Positions 8,067 through 15,980 of a stretch of 64,000 nucleotides of DNA are shown here, one piece after another. Every line of letters starts with the position of its first letter. Position 1 is the stretch's first letter. The notes beneath the pieces are model-generated. The model did no database searches and was not told where the DNA came from. It was given only the letters and a program-made list of their open reading frames with translations. Source of the stretch: Cyclobacteriaceae bacterium. GTDB taxonomy: Bacteria > Bacteroidota > Bacteroidia > Cytophagales > Cyclobacteriaceae. Both the position numbers and the translations under genes were made by a program. The stretch spans positions 1 through 64,000 of the forward strand of contig JAGQYM010000004.1 in NCBI GenBank assembly GCA_020436085.1, given 5' to 3'.

Positions 8067-10520
8067 TCATTGAATACGGAAGGACGCCATGATCATGTAG
8101 TTGCGACCAGCCTGCGGATAATAGTAATTCTGACGGTAAGTTTCTCCACCTCCAAGAAATCCGTATGTGTATCCATTGGACTCGTAAGCAACGTCAAAAA
8201 TATTATTAATCAGAAAACTGAATTTTAATTCTTTGAATACACCAACAGAGGTCTCGTATCCGAATCTCAGATCGTTAATAAAATACGCATCAATTGTCCT
8301 GCTTTCGTTTGAAGTGTTATCTAAAAACTGATCGCCCACATATTTCGAAAGCAAACTTGCCTCTAGTCCTTTAACTGGACTGAAAGTAAATGTGGACCCT
8401 ACAATAACCGATGGCGAGAAGGCAATATCCACATCCTTGAGATTGTTTTGAACTTCAATATTCTGGTCGAAGTTCACACCATAGTCGTAGAGCACCTCGG
8501 TAAAGTTCCCAATCTTGCTTTCGCTGAAAGTAGCATTTGCACCCCAGGTAAATTTGCGATTCAACCGGACTGCTCCTTCCAACTCGATTCCTGTTCGATA
8601 GCTTTTGTCAACATTCGTTCTTATCGCTGCACCTACATCATTAAGCGCGCCTGTGAGCACGAGCTGATTGTCGTAGTCCATGAGGTAATAATTGGCATTG
8701 AAGAAATAGCTGGGCTTCTTAATTCGAATTCCGGCTTCAATATTTTTTAGTTTTTCAGACTTGGGAGCCTGTCCAGGGTTCGCATTAATAAAATCATCTC
8801 GCACTGGCTCCCGTCTTCCAATGCTATACGATGCGTACAACTGCCTGTTGTTTCTAAGATCATAAACAAAGCCGACCTTGGGATTGAAGAAATCATGCTT
8901 AGTTAGAACATTGAACGGGTTCAAGTCATTTTCGATACCCGCGGCATCGTAGTCAACTCGTCTGTACTGCAAGTCAACGAAACCATTAAGTCTGTTAGTT
9001 ATCTCATAGCTATTCTTCCAATAGATATTGAAATCCTTTTTATCGCCCTTGTTGAAATAATACCGGTAGTCTTTCGGGGCATTAGCAGCAATTTCAGCCC
9101 AAATGATTTCCCCAAAATGATCACCTTCGTATCTGTTCCATGCTCCTCCGACTACACTTTCAAGTTTTCCGAGCTCGTAGTTTGTCGAAAATGTTACCCC
9201 ATAAAAATCATTATCCAACCACCTTCTTCTGATCAAGTCCATTGTAGAAATGGTTTCCGTCCCGATCGTGAAATCCGGTAAACCGTAATCAGAAAACGCT
9301 TGATCTCTTTTATACTCTTCGTAATAGCCTTTGCCGGGCGTATAGTGCAACGAAATGTTTCCTGTAATGCTCTCGCTAAATCGGTTGGATAGATGAAGTT
9401 GGAAATGGCTTTGCGAATAATCATCCACCTGATCTTTGTAGTCATAAATATTAAACGTACGGCCTGAGTTAAGCAGATTGGCAGTCTGTTCGGCATCCCA
9501 ACCTTCTGTTGCCGCAGTTACTTGCATTGCGGCCACATCGTTGTTGAGTCTTGATTCCGGAACTCCCCACCAGCTCTGGTAGGTCGTTTCTTTTCCTCCA
9601 AAGGCTATGGCTTTGACAATAGTTTTTTCTCCATAGTAGCCACCAGAAAAATAATATGACTTCAAATCTGAAGATGCACGATCGATATATCCATCAGAAT
9701 GGATCAATGAAACGCGCCCATCGAAAATAAAACGATCATTGATCAACCCACTTCCAAATCCGGTTGTAAAACGTCTGGTGTTAAATGATCCCGCAGACGT
9801 GATCACCTCAGAGTAAGGTGCGTCATTTCTATTCGTTGTTTGCAGGTTGATAGTGGCACCAAATGCACCAGCTCCATTCGTTGACGTGCCAACACCACGT
9901 TGCAACTGAATACTCTGAGTCGAGGTAGCAATGTCCGGAATGTCAACCCAGAATACGCCCTGCGATTCACTGTCATTGTACGGAATGCCATTGATGGTGA
10001 CATTGATCCTTGTCGCATCGCTTCCGCGAATTCGAAGTCCGGTATAGCCAACACCGGCACCAGCATCTGACGTAGTTACCAGTGAAGGTGTCCAGTTGAG
10101 CATGTACGGAAGATCTTGCCCGAAATTTTGCTTACGAATCTCCGCCTTATTCAGATTCGTGTAGGTAGTCGGGCTATTCTCCGATGCACGAGTAGCCAGC
10201 ACGATAACTTCTTCTGCGATCCTTACATCTTCGCGAAGAACAAAATCCAGGTCGAGGTTGCTGTTTACGGTCACATTTTTTTGTGCCTCTTCAAATCCGA
10301 GAAAGCGAACAGTGAGAACGTATTCCCCAGGAGAAACATCGTTTATCACAAACTCTCCCAAATCATTGCTAACGGCATAATAGCCGCCCGCATCAGTTTG
10401 AACTGTCGCCCCAATCAGGGGCTCCGCTTTTGCATCCTTTACCGTTCCTGAAATAGAAAACTGAGCCTTGCTGAACACAAAGCTTACACAGCCAATTGCC
10501 GTGAGTACTAATCTTAACAT
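8067..10520 (-). CDS. TonB-dependent outer-membrane receptor, probably for thiamine or a precursor
   Basis: An outer-membrane active transporter of 817 residues. A signal peptide (MLRLVLTAIGCVSFVFSKAQ) is followed by a carboxypeptidase-like regulatory domain (about 20-105), a plug (about 120-240, with GLRIRGSDATRINVTINGIP) and a C-terminal beta-barrel ending in an aromatic-rich strand. The upstream TPP riboswitch is strong evidence that the substrate is thiamine or a related compound; such riboswitch-linked receptors are known in Bacteroidota. The start is ATG 10520, because the upstream GTG at 10565 lies next to the riboswitch and before a signal-peptide-like start. Confidence 0.93.
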   Translation of the reverse strand: MLRLVLTAIGCVSFVFSKAQFSISGTVKDAKAEPLIGATVQTDAGGYYAVSNDLGEFVINDVSPGEYVLTVRFLGFEEAQKNVTVNSNLDLDFVLREDVRIAEEVIVLATRASENSPTTYTNLNKAEIRKQNFGQDLPYMLNWTPSLVTTSDAGAGVGYTGLRIRGSDATRINVTINGIPYNDSESQGVFWVDIPDIATSTQSIQLQRGVGTSTNGAGAFGATINLQTTNRNDAPYSEVITSAGSFNTRRFTTGFGSGLINDRFIFDGRVSLIHSDGYIDRASSDLKSYYFSGGYYGEKTIVKAIAFGGKETTYQSWWGVPESRLNNDVAAMQVTAATEGWDAEQTANLLNSGRTFNIYDYKDQVDDYSQSHFQLHLSNRFSESITGNISLHYTPGKGYYEEYKRDQAFSDYGLPDFTIGTETISTMDLIRRRWLDNDFYGVTFSTNYELGKLESVVGGAWNRYEGDHFGEIIWAEIAANAPKDYRYYFNKGDKKDFNIYWKNSYEITNRLNGFVDLQYRRVDYDAAGIENDLNPFNVLTKHDFFNPKVGFVYDLRNNRQLYASYSIGRREPVRDDFINANPGQAPKSEKLKNIEAGIRIKKPSYFFNANYYLMDYDNQLVLTGALNDVGAAIRTNVDKSYRTGIELEGAVRLNRKFTWGANATFSESKIGNFTEVLYDYGVNFDQNIEVQNNLKDVDIAFSPSVIVGSTFTFSPVKGLEASLLSKYVGDQFLDNTSNESRTIDAYFINDLRFGYETSVGVFKELKFSFLINNIFDVAYESNGYTYGFLGGGETYRQNYYYPQAGRNYMIMASFRIQ

Positions 10521-10530
10521 TTTATTTTTT

Positions 10531-10553
10531 GGTTTAAACCTGTGTAGCACAGG
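10531..10553 (-). promoter_or_regulatory. Hairpin between the TPP riboswitch and the receptor ATG
   Basis: On the minus strand a perfect 6-bp stem (CCTGTG / CACAGG, 3-base loop) is followed by the palindrome GGTTTAAACC, ending 10 bases before the ATG at 10520. There is no T-run after it, so it is not a standard terminator. It may be part of a translational expression platform for the riboswitch. This role is inferred. Confidence 0.4.
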
Positions 10554-10576
10554 GGAATGCGACACGTACGTTTAAT

Positions 10577-10654
10577 CCTTGCCTCCCTTCGGCCGCATTA
10601 TCGGCATCAGGTTCTATGGGTATAATCTCAGCCCGTATTATTGGCACCCCTAAT
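10577..10654 (-). ncRNA. TPP riboswitch (THI element)
   Basis: Read on the minus strand, the conserved parts occur in order: GGGGTGCC (10643-10650), GGCTGAGAT (10625-10633), ACCC (10618-10621), GAACCTGATG (10605-10614), and GGCCG-GGGAGGCAA near 10579-10594. This is the full thi-box aptamer with the pyrophosphate- and pyrimidine-sensing loops. It precedes the TonB-dependent receptor gene by about 57 bases and follows a consensus promoter. Thiamine pyrophosphate binding is expected to repress the receptor and genes co-transcribed with it. Confidence 0.95.
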
Positions 10655-10662
10655 TGATGGCA

Positions 10663-10693
10663 CAAAGGTAACGGCCATGACCACAATTCACAA
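10663..10693 (-). promoter_or_regulatory. Consensus promoter for the riboswitch-receptor transcript
   Basis: Minus-strand TTG (10691-10693), 20-base spacer, TACCTTTG (10663-10670), an exact match to the Bacteroidota consensus. The predicted transcription start, about 10658, lies just before the TPP aptamer, as expected for a riboswitch leader. It is back to back with the promoter of the biotinyl carrier gene. Confidence 0.65.
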
Positions 10694-10707
10694 TTTTTGA
10701 CGTTGAA

Positions 10708-10738
10708 TTGGGCGATGTCGGGAAGACAACTATTTTTG
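10708..10738 (+). promoter_or_regulatory. Consensus promoter overlapping the start of the biotinyl carrier gene
   Basis: TTG (10708-10710), 20-base spacer, TATTTTTG (10731-10738), an exact consensus match with the same spacing as the divergent promoter. The predicted start of transcription, about 10743, falls on the second of two tandem ATG codons, implying a leaderless mRNA. Confidence 0.5.
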
Positions 10739-10739
10739 A

Positions 10740-11237
10740 ATGATGTACAAGGTCAAAGTTAAAGATCAGGAGTTCGAAGTGCTTTCTTCTAACGAAGGCC
10801 TAACCGTTAATGGCAGCCTGCTGGACTGGGACTTTGCCAAAGTCTCTGACGGCTATTTTCATATCATTTATAAAAACAAAAGTTATCGGGCCGAGATTGT
10901 GAAGCAGGATTTGGCCACAAAATCTTTTCACATCAAGGTCAATGGAAAAATTTATCCCATCTCTGTTAAGGACAAGTTTGAATTGTTACTAGAGACAATG
11001 GGAATGAATGCAGGTGCCGCAAGCAAGGTCAATTCAGTTAAAGCTCCTATGCCGGGACTAATCATCGACCTGAAAGTAAAAGCTGGCGACAACGTGAAAG
11101 CTGGCGATCCGCTCCTCATTCTCGAGGCGATGAAGATGGAGAATATTCTAAAGTCGCCCGGTGACGGCACAGTCAAAAATGTGAAGGTGGAAAAAGGAAA
11201 TAGTGTAGAGAAAGGTCAAGTGCTCATTGAGTTCTGA
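10740..11237 (+). CDS. Biotin/lipoyl attachment protein (biotin carboxyl carrier type)
   Basis: A 165-residue carrier protein. The C-terminal biotinyl domain (about 100-165) contains APMPGLI and EAMKMEN with the biotinylated Lys132. The N-terminal 100 residues form the extension typical of the carrier subunit of acyl-CoA carboxylases (propionyl-/methylcrotonyl-type) in Bacteroidota; that a separate carboxylase elsewhere uses it is inferred. Two tandem ATG codons (10740, 10743) begin the gene and the promoter geometry favours the second. Confidence 0.88.
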   Translation: MMYKVKVKDQEFEVLSSNEGLTVNGSLLDWDFAKVSDGYFHIIYKNKSYRAEIVKQDLATKSFHIKVNGKIYPISVKDKFELLLETMGMNAGAASKVNSVKAPMPGLIIDLKVKAGDNVKAGDPLLILEAMKMENILKSPGDGTVKNVKVEKGNSVEKGQVLIEF

Positions 11238-11266
11238 CTCACTATTTCAAAAGCGACTTTTCACCC

Positions 11267-11291
11267 AAAACCGATATATTTGCACGGTTTT
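11267..11291 (+). promoter_or_regulatory. pyrH promoter candidate inside an inverted repeat
   Basis: TATATTTG (11275-11282) is an exact -7 match, with TTTT at 11258-11261 near the -33 position. It lies inside a perfect 7-bp inverted repeat, AAAACCG (11267-11273) and CGGTTTT (11285-11291). This could be an operator or a weak terminator hairpin for the preceding gene. Confidence 0.4.
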
Positions 11292-11308
11292 AGCTCTAAA
11301 CTGATCTC

Positions 11309-12016
11309 ATGAAATATAAGCGCATTCTACTTAAACTAAGTGGCGAATCTCTCCAGGGTGGTAATAAGAACACAAACATTGATCCGGCTATGCTTGAGCA
11401 GTACGCGGCCGAAATTCAAACGGTGAGAGAGCAGGGAGTAGAAATCGCAATTGTCATTGGAGGTGGAAATATTTTCAGAGGTGGTCAGGCTGAGGCACTT
11501 GGTATTGATCGGGTGCAAGGTGATTACATGGGCATGCTGGCCACTGTGGTGAACGGCATGGCATTGCAAAGTGCGCTGGAACGACATGGTATGTATACTC
11601 GCCTGATGTCGGGAATAAAGATGGAACAGGTATGTGAACCTTTCATCCGAAGAAGAGCAATACGCCACCTCGAAAAGGGACGCATCGTGATATTTGGCGC
11701 TGGTATCGGCAACCCCTACTTTACTACGGACTCAACGGCAAGCTTGAGAGCGATTGAAGTGCAGGCAGATGTGGTGCTCAAGGGCACAAGAGTTGACGGT
11801 GTTTATTCAAAAGATCCAGAAAAATTCAGCGATGCCGTACGCTACGACAAATTGTCGTTTCAAGAGGCTTATGAGAAGAATCTGAACATTATGGATATGA
11901 CTGCATTTACCCTCTGCATGGAAAACAAGCTGCCAATCGTGGTATTTGACATGAATAAACAAGGTAACTTGCTAAGGATTGCCAAGGGTGAAGAAACCGG
12001 CACTTTGATCAGCTAA
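11309..12016 (+). CDS. pyrH: UMP kinase
   Basis: Phosphorylates UMP to UDP in pyrimidine nucleotide synthesis; a hexameric cytosolic enzyme of the amino-acid-kinase fold. The 235-residue protein has [10 protein letters not shown] near the N-terminus, GGGNIFRGG (about 51-59), and the conserved [14 protein letters not shown] stretch near residue 158. Normal length. It is followed by frr 41 bases downstream, the usual pyrH-frr order. Confidence 0.97.
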   Translation: MKYKRILLKLSGESLQGGNKNTNIDPAMLEQYAAEIQTVREQGVEIAIVIGGGNIFRGGQAEALGIDRVQGDYMGMLATVVNGMALQSALERHGMYTRLMSGIKMEQVCEPFIRRRAIRHLEKGRIVIFGAGIGNPYFTTDSTASLRAIEVQADVVLKGTRVDGVYSKDPEKFSDAVRYDKLSFQEAYEKNLNIMDMTAFTLCMENKLPIVVFDMNKQGNLLRIAKGEETGTLIS

Positions 12017-12057
12017 ATATTTTAAGTACTAAGTCTTACGATTGAACCCTATTTGTC

Positions 12058-12612
12058 ATGGAAGAAATTGAATTGTACCTGCAGGAAGCGAAAGATTTAA
12101 TGGACAAAGCAGTGAGTCACGTTTCTCACGAGCTTACCAAAATCAGGGCGGGCAAGGCAAGTCCTTCAATGTTGGATGGTTTACAAGTGAGTTACTATGG
12201 TGCAATGAGTCCACTCAACCAAGTTTCATCGGTGACCACACCTGATGCACGCAGTATATTCATCAAGCCGTGGGAGAAAACCCTCATCCCGGAAATCGAA
12301 AAAGCAATTTTGGCTGCTAATCTTGGCCTCACTCCTCAAAATGATGGACAGCAGGTGATCATCAACGTACCAATGCTTACAGAGGAAAGAAGAAAGCAAT
12401 TGGTAAAGCAAGTCGGGCAGGAGTGCGAACATGGTCGTGTCAGCGTTCGCAACGTACGCAAAGACATCAACGAACACCTGAAAAAAATCAAGGGGGTGTC
12501 AGAAGATGATATTAAAAACGCAGAAGGGTCGGTTCAAAAATTTACCGATGAGCATATTGAGAAGATTGACAGCCTGATGAAGAGAAAAGAGGCTGAGATC
12601 ATGACTGTGTAG
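12058..12612 (+). CDS. frr: Ribosome recycling factor
   Basis: Splits post-termination ribosomes together with EF-G. At 184 residues it is the standard length. Family features include LTKIRAGKASPSMLDGLQV (about 26-44), the VTTPDARSIFIKPWEK segment and the C-terminal helix EHIEKIDSLMKRKEAEIMTV. It lies between pyrH and lgt on the same strand. Confidence 0.97.
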   Translation: MEEIELYLQEAKDLMDKAVSHVSHELTKIRAGKASPSMLDGLQVSYYGAMSPLNQVSSVTTPDARSIFIKPWEKTLIPEIEKAILAANLGLTPQNDGQQVIINVPMLTEERRKQLVKQVGQECEHGRVSVRNVRKDINEHLKKIKGVSEDDIKNAEGSVQKFTDEHIEKIDSLMKRKEAEIMTV

Positions 12613-12652
12613 TTCTGTCAGTCGGGCTCTGCAATAATCAGCACATTACACG

Positions 12653-13453
12653 ATGCATCCCATACTTTTCGAAATAGGGCCCGTCACCATTTATTCCTAC
12701 GGATTTTTTATTGCTATCGGGGCAATTGGCGGTTTAGTCTATATGGCACGCGCTGCGAAAAAACAGTTTGGCGTATCCTACGATCAGAGTAACACCCTTT
12801 TTCTTTACATAGTTATTGCCGCATTTATTGGTGGCAAATTTTTCTTTCTCTTTGAAAACCCTTCCTATTACCTCAGTCATCCCGCTAAGCTGATCGGTGG
12901 TGGAGGCTTTGTTTTCTTCGGATCTCTTTTGTTCGCCATTCCAACCATGTTGTGGTTTTTTGGCAGGAATAAAATACCCGTGTTGCCGATGTTGGATGTG
13001 ATGGCAGTGGTTACGTGTATTGTCCACGGATTTGGCAGGATAGGATGCTTCATGGCCGGTTGTTGCCATGGCAAACCGACTGATAGTTTTCTAAGTGTGG
13101 TTTTTACCAATCCCGTTTGTCAGGCAGAGCCTTTAAACACACCACTGCACCCCACGCAGCTTTATGAAGCGGGAATGATTTTTTCCATCATGGCTTTCCT
13201 ACTGATATTTAAATCAAACAAAAAGTTCGATGGCCAAATGTTTCTTATCTATCTAATAGTTTATTCAATAGGCCGATCTGTTCTTGAGGTATTGCGCGGT
13301 GACATTGCACGAGGATTTGTAATCGAAGACTGGATTTCTCATTCACAATTCATAGCTATTATAGTGACTGCAGTGTCGATTTACTTCTATGTTAAATTGA
13401 AGAGAAAAGGTAAATTGCTTAAGTCCAACTCTCAAGCCAATGGAAGAAGATAA
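12653..13453 (+). CDS. lgt: Prolipoprotein diacylglyceryl transferase
   Basis: Inner-membrane enzyme that transfers diacylglycerol to the lipobox cysteine of prolipoproteins. It has 266 residues and about seven membrane helices. The Lgt signature GRIGCFMAGCCHGKP (128-142) is intact, as are HPTQLYE and a GRSVLEVLRGD segment near the C-terminus. It overlaps the downstream small membrane-protein gene by 14 bases. Confidence 0.95.
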   Translation: MHPILFEIGPVTIYSYGFFIAIGAIGGLVYMARAAKKQFGVSYDQSNTLFLYIVIAAFIGGKFFFLFENPSYYLSHPAKLIGGGGFVFFGSLLFAIPTMLWFFGRNKIPVLPMLDVMAVVTCIVHGFGRIGCFMAGCCHGKPTDSFLSVVFTNPVCQAEPLNTPLHPTQLYEAGMIFSIMAFLLIFKSNKKFDGQMFLIYLIVYSIGRSVLEVLRGDIARGFVIEDWISHSQFIAIIVTAVSIYFYVKLKRKGKLLKSNSQANGRR

Positions 13454-13862
13454 TATTTTCAAACGAGCCGGCAGGGCAACGATGAAAATCGTAAAACGCA
13501 TTTTGCTAATCGCACTGATATTAGGACTTGCGGTTTTGAGTTTTGCCTATTGGGGCGAATATGAAAGTGGAGTGATGGCCGGAAAAGTGTTGAGGGTGAC
13601 GGAAAAAGGTATTCTTTTCAAAACTCACGAAGGGAAGATAAGCCTCGACTCTTTTGGCGCGCTGAAAGGCGTCAGTCCGGTTGCGGAAACATTTGATTTT
13701 TCAATTGAATCTGATCAGACTGAAGTACTGAAAAATCTCCAGGAAGTTTCACTCAGTGGAGAACGTGTCAATCTGTATTTTGTAAAACGTTACATGAGAT
13801 TCCCCTGGAGAGGCGATACCAAATATTTCGTCACAAAGGTTGAGAGGGTGAAGGCTAACTAG
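13440..13862 (+). CDS. Small single-pass membrane protein, function unknown
   Basis: A 140-residue protein with one membrane helix (about 17-40) and an outside domain of about 100 residues. Homologues in Bacteroidota are often mislabelled 6-phosphogluconate dehydrogenase; no dehydrogenase motif is visible here. The GKVLRVTEKGILFKTHEGK segment and the terminal PWRGDTKYFVTKVER are the most distinctive parts. It overlaps the end of lgt (ATG inside the last codons) and ends 4 bases from the convergent selD stop. Confidence 0.72.
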   Translation: MEEDNIFKRAGRATMKIVKRILLIALILGLAVLSFAYWGEYESGVMAGKVLRVTEKGILFKTHEGKISLDSFGALKGVSPVAETFDFSIESDQTEVLKNLQEVSLSGERVNLYFVKRYMRFPWRGDTKYFVTKVERVKAN

Positions 13863-13866
13863 GCTT

Positions 13867-14895
13867 CTAATTTACTTTCACTACGTAAGGCGACTTTGTT
13901 ACCAGTTGTCCAAACGCTTGAACGTTCAATCCATTCTCTTTAGCAAGAGATTCAAACTCACCGGCCTTTTCTGCATCTACAGAAACTAACAGTCCACCAC
14001 TGGTTTGTGGATCAGCTAATATTACCCGTTGCGCATCTGTGATGGGGCTGACCTTGTGACCGTAGCTATCCCAGTTTCTTTGTGTGCCTCCCGGCATACT
14101 TTTTTGTTGAATATAATCATCCAGAAAATCGAACGTGGGAACTTTGCCAAACTCAATGTCGGCAGAAAGATTACTTCCTTCACACACTTCGCTCAAGTGC
14201 CCCAACAATCCAAAACCGGTAACATCGGTCAGCGCGTTGACGTAAGGTAGTTTTCCCAATACCGCCCCAAAACTGTTTAGCGTCAACATACTTTCAACTG
14301 CCTTATTCAGATGCTGCTCTTTTACAATTCCTTTCTTTTGTGCTGTTGTAACTATTCCTATACCGAGTGATTTTGTCAGGTACAATTTCGATCCTGCCTT
14401 TGCCTGGTTATTTTGTTTGAGATGCTCTTTTCTAACCTTGCCAGTCACAGCCAATCCAAATACTGGTTCGGGGCAATCGATACTGTGGCCACCGGCCAAC
14501 GGTATCCCAGCCTTTTTACAAACGTCTCGTGAACCTTCAAGGACTTCTCTCGCGACTTCTGCTGGGATTTTATTTATTGGCCAACCCAAAATCGCAATTG
14601 CCATCAAAGGCTCTCCCCCCATCGCATACACATCACTGATCGCATTCACGGAAGCAATACTTCCAAACAAAAATGGATCGTCAACAATCGGCATAAAAAA
14701 ATCAGTAGTGCTGACAATGCATGTTCCATCTCCCAGGTCATAAACTGCTGCATCATCTTTCGACTCATTGCCCACAAGCAATGAGGGAAAAATTGCCTTC
14801 GCTTGCTCGGAATGAAGCATTGTCTCTAAAACGGCTGGTGAAATTTTACAACCGCATCCCGCCCCGTGGCTGAATTGTGTAAGCTTAATATCCAT
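13867..14895 (-). CDS. selD: Selenide, water dikinase (selenophosphate synthetase)
   Basis: Makes selenophosphate from selenide and ATP. The 342-residue protein has the active-site segment [12 protein letters not shown] with Cys14 and Lys17 in the positions of E. coli Cys17 and Lys20. It is a cysteine form, with no in-frame UGA. The ATP-binding Asp region ([12 protein letters not shown], about 47-58) and the C-terminal AIRS domain are complete. It follows mnmH with a 3-base gap, so both are one operon devoted to selenouridine in tRNA. Confidence 0.97.
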   Translation of the reverse strand: MDIKLTQFSHGAGCGCKISPAVLETMLHSEQAKAIFPSLLVGNESKDDAAVYDLGDGTCIVSTTDFFMPIVDDPFLFGSIASVNAISDVYAMGGEPLMAIAILGWPINKIPAEVAREVLEGSRDVCKKAGIPLAGGHSIDCPEPVFGLAVTGKVRKEHLKQNNQAKAGSKLYLTKSLGIGIVTTAQKKGIVKEQHLNKAVESMLTLNSFGAVLGKLPYVNALTDVTGFGLLGHLSEVCEGSNLSADIEFGKVPTFDFLDDYIQQKSMPGGTQRNWDSYGHKVSPITDAQRVILADPQTSGGLLVSVDAEKAGEFESLAKENGLNVQAFGQLVTKSPYVVKVN

Positions 14896-14898
14896 GAG

Positions 14899-15933
14899 TC
14901 AAAATAGTGTCGTTTGTTTAGAGAGTTGTATCAGGTTTTGCGCAGCCTCATCCGCACTCTTGCCGTCCCAATCAATGGCTCCTATGTTCTCAGGATTTCT
15001 CCTTTGCATGCTATTTGTATAAGCCTTGTCGTAATAGGTCAGCAATATTTCCATTACTTCTGGCATCTGGTTTTGCACAAGCTTTTCTTTTGCCGCATTA
15101 AAGTGCTGTCCACCCAGTTTCTTTGTGATCTTTGTCATCGCTTCAAGGAATTCGTCTCTATCTGCCGGGCCATATTCATCTACTAATCGCTGAATGCGGA
15201 CGTCTCTATCAAGATTCAACATCATGACCGGGCTTTTTCGCATCGTTGACCAAAATGACGAGGGAATAAAAACTCGCCCGACCGCAATCGACTCATCCTC
15301 TACCCACACTGGTTTTTCAACGTCCAAGGGTCTGATCTCCTCGAAAAGTAAATTTTCGAATTGTTCTGTGGTTGGTTGCGGTGGCATCATCAACCCTCCA
15401 AAAGCTGAGCCCTTATGGTTGGCAAGTTTCTCAAGATCTAATATTTGTTCACCCTTTTGGCGAAGCGCGCGCAAAACCTCACTCTTGCCACTGCCAGTGC
15501 AACCGGAAAGAAGAATAAGCTTGAGCGGTTTTTGAAACTGACTTTGAGCCTCCTGTCTGTAAGCTTTGTATCCGCCTGTGAGCACCCAACTTTTTACGCC
15601 AGCCATTCCCACAAATTGTGCAAAGTTCGATGAGCGCATGCCACCTCTCCAACAATGAATCATCAATTCCTTTTTCGGAGTCACAGCTGTTGCTTCGTCA
15701 ATCATATCACCTAGTCGAGGCCCTACCAATCGAAAACCTGAACGAATTGCCTCCGCCCTACCTCGTTGTTTGTAGTCTGTTCCTACTATCTTCCGCTCCT
15801 CATCTCTCAGTAGTGGGATATTAATCGCACCAGGGATATGCCCTGAGTCGAATTCTGACTCTGAGCGAACGTCAATCAACGGAACGTTTTCTCGAAGTTC
15901 AAATAACTGACGGCAATCGATCGACTTGATCAT
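14899..15933 (-). CDS. mnmH: tRNA 2-selenouridine synthase
   Basis: Converts 2-thiouridine to 2-selenouridine at the wobble position of certain tRNAs, using selenophosphate from SelD. It has 344 residues. An N-terminal rhodanese domain (about 1-125) has the catalytic loop HCWRGGMRS with Cys94, and a P-loop follows (GCTGSGKS, 144-151). I used ATG 15933 instead of an upstream in-frame GTG (15948), because the candidate promoter would start transcription at about 15948. Operon with selD. Confidence 0.94.
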   Translation of the reverse strand: MIKSIDCRQLFELRENVPLIDVRSESEFDSGHIPGAINIPLLRDEERKIVGTDYKQRGRAEAIRSGFRLVGPRLGDMIDEATAVTPKKELMIHCWRGGMRSSNFAQFVGMAGVKSWVLTGGYKAYRQEAQSQFQKPLKLILLSGCTGSGKSEVLRALRQKGEQILDLEKLANHKGSAFGGLMMPPQPTTEQFENLLFEEIRPLDVEKPVWVEDESIAVGRVFIPSSFWSTMRKSPVMMLNLDRDVRIQRLVDEYGPADRDEFLEAMTKITKKLGGQHFNAAKEKLVQNQMPEVMEILLTYYDKAYTNSMQRRNPENIGAIDWDGKSADEAAQNLIQLSKQTTLF

Positions 15934-15952
15934 GGGGATGTTAGGCACACCA

Positions 15953-15960
15953 CAAAAGTA
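15953..15960 (-). promoter_or_regulatory. Candidate -7 element for mnmH-selD
   Basis: Minus-strand TACTTTTG, an exact -7 match, 19 bases upstream of the mnmH ATG and in the short space after the preceding gene's stop. There is no TTG at the usual -33 distance. Confidence 0.35.
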
Positions 15961-15980
15961 TGGAAAGTGCGAAAGATGTT

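Noticed and set aside
10521-10565. Upstream GTG start (10565) for the TonB-dependent receptor
   Set aside because: It would add 15 residues before a good signal peptide and would place coding sequence over the riboswitch expression region.
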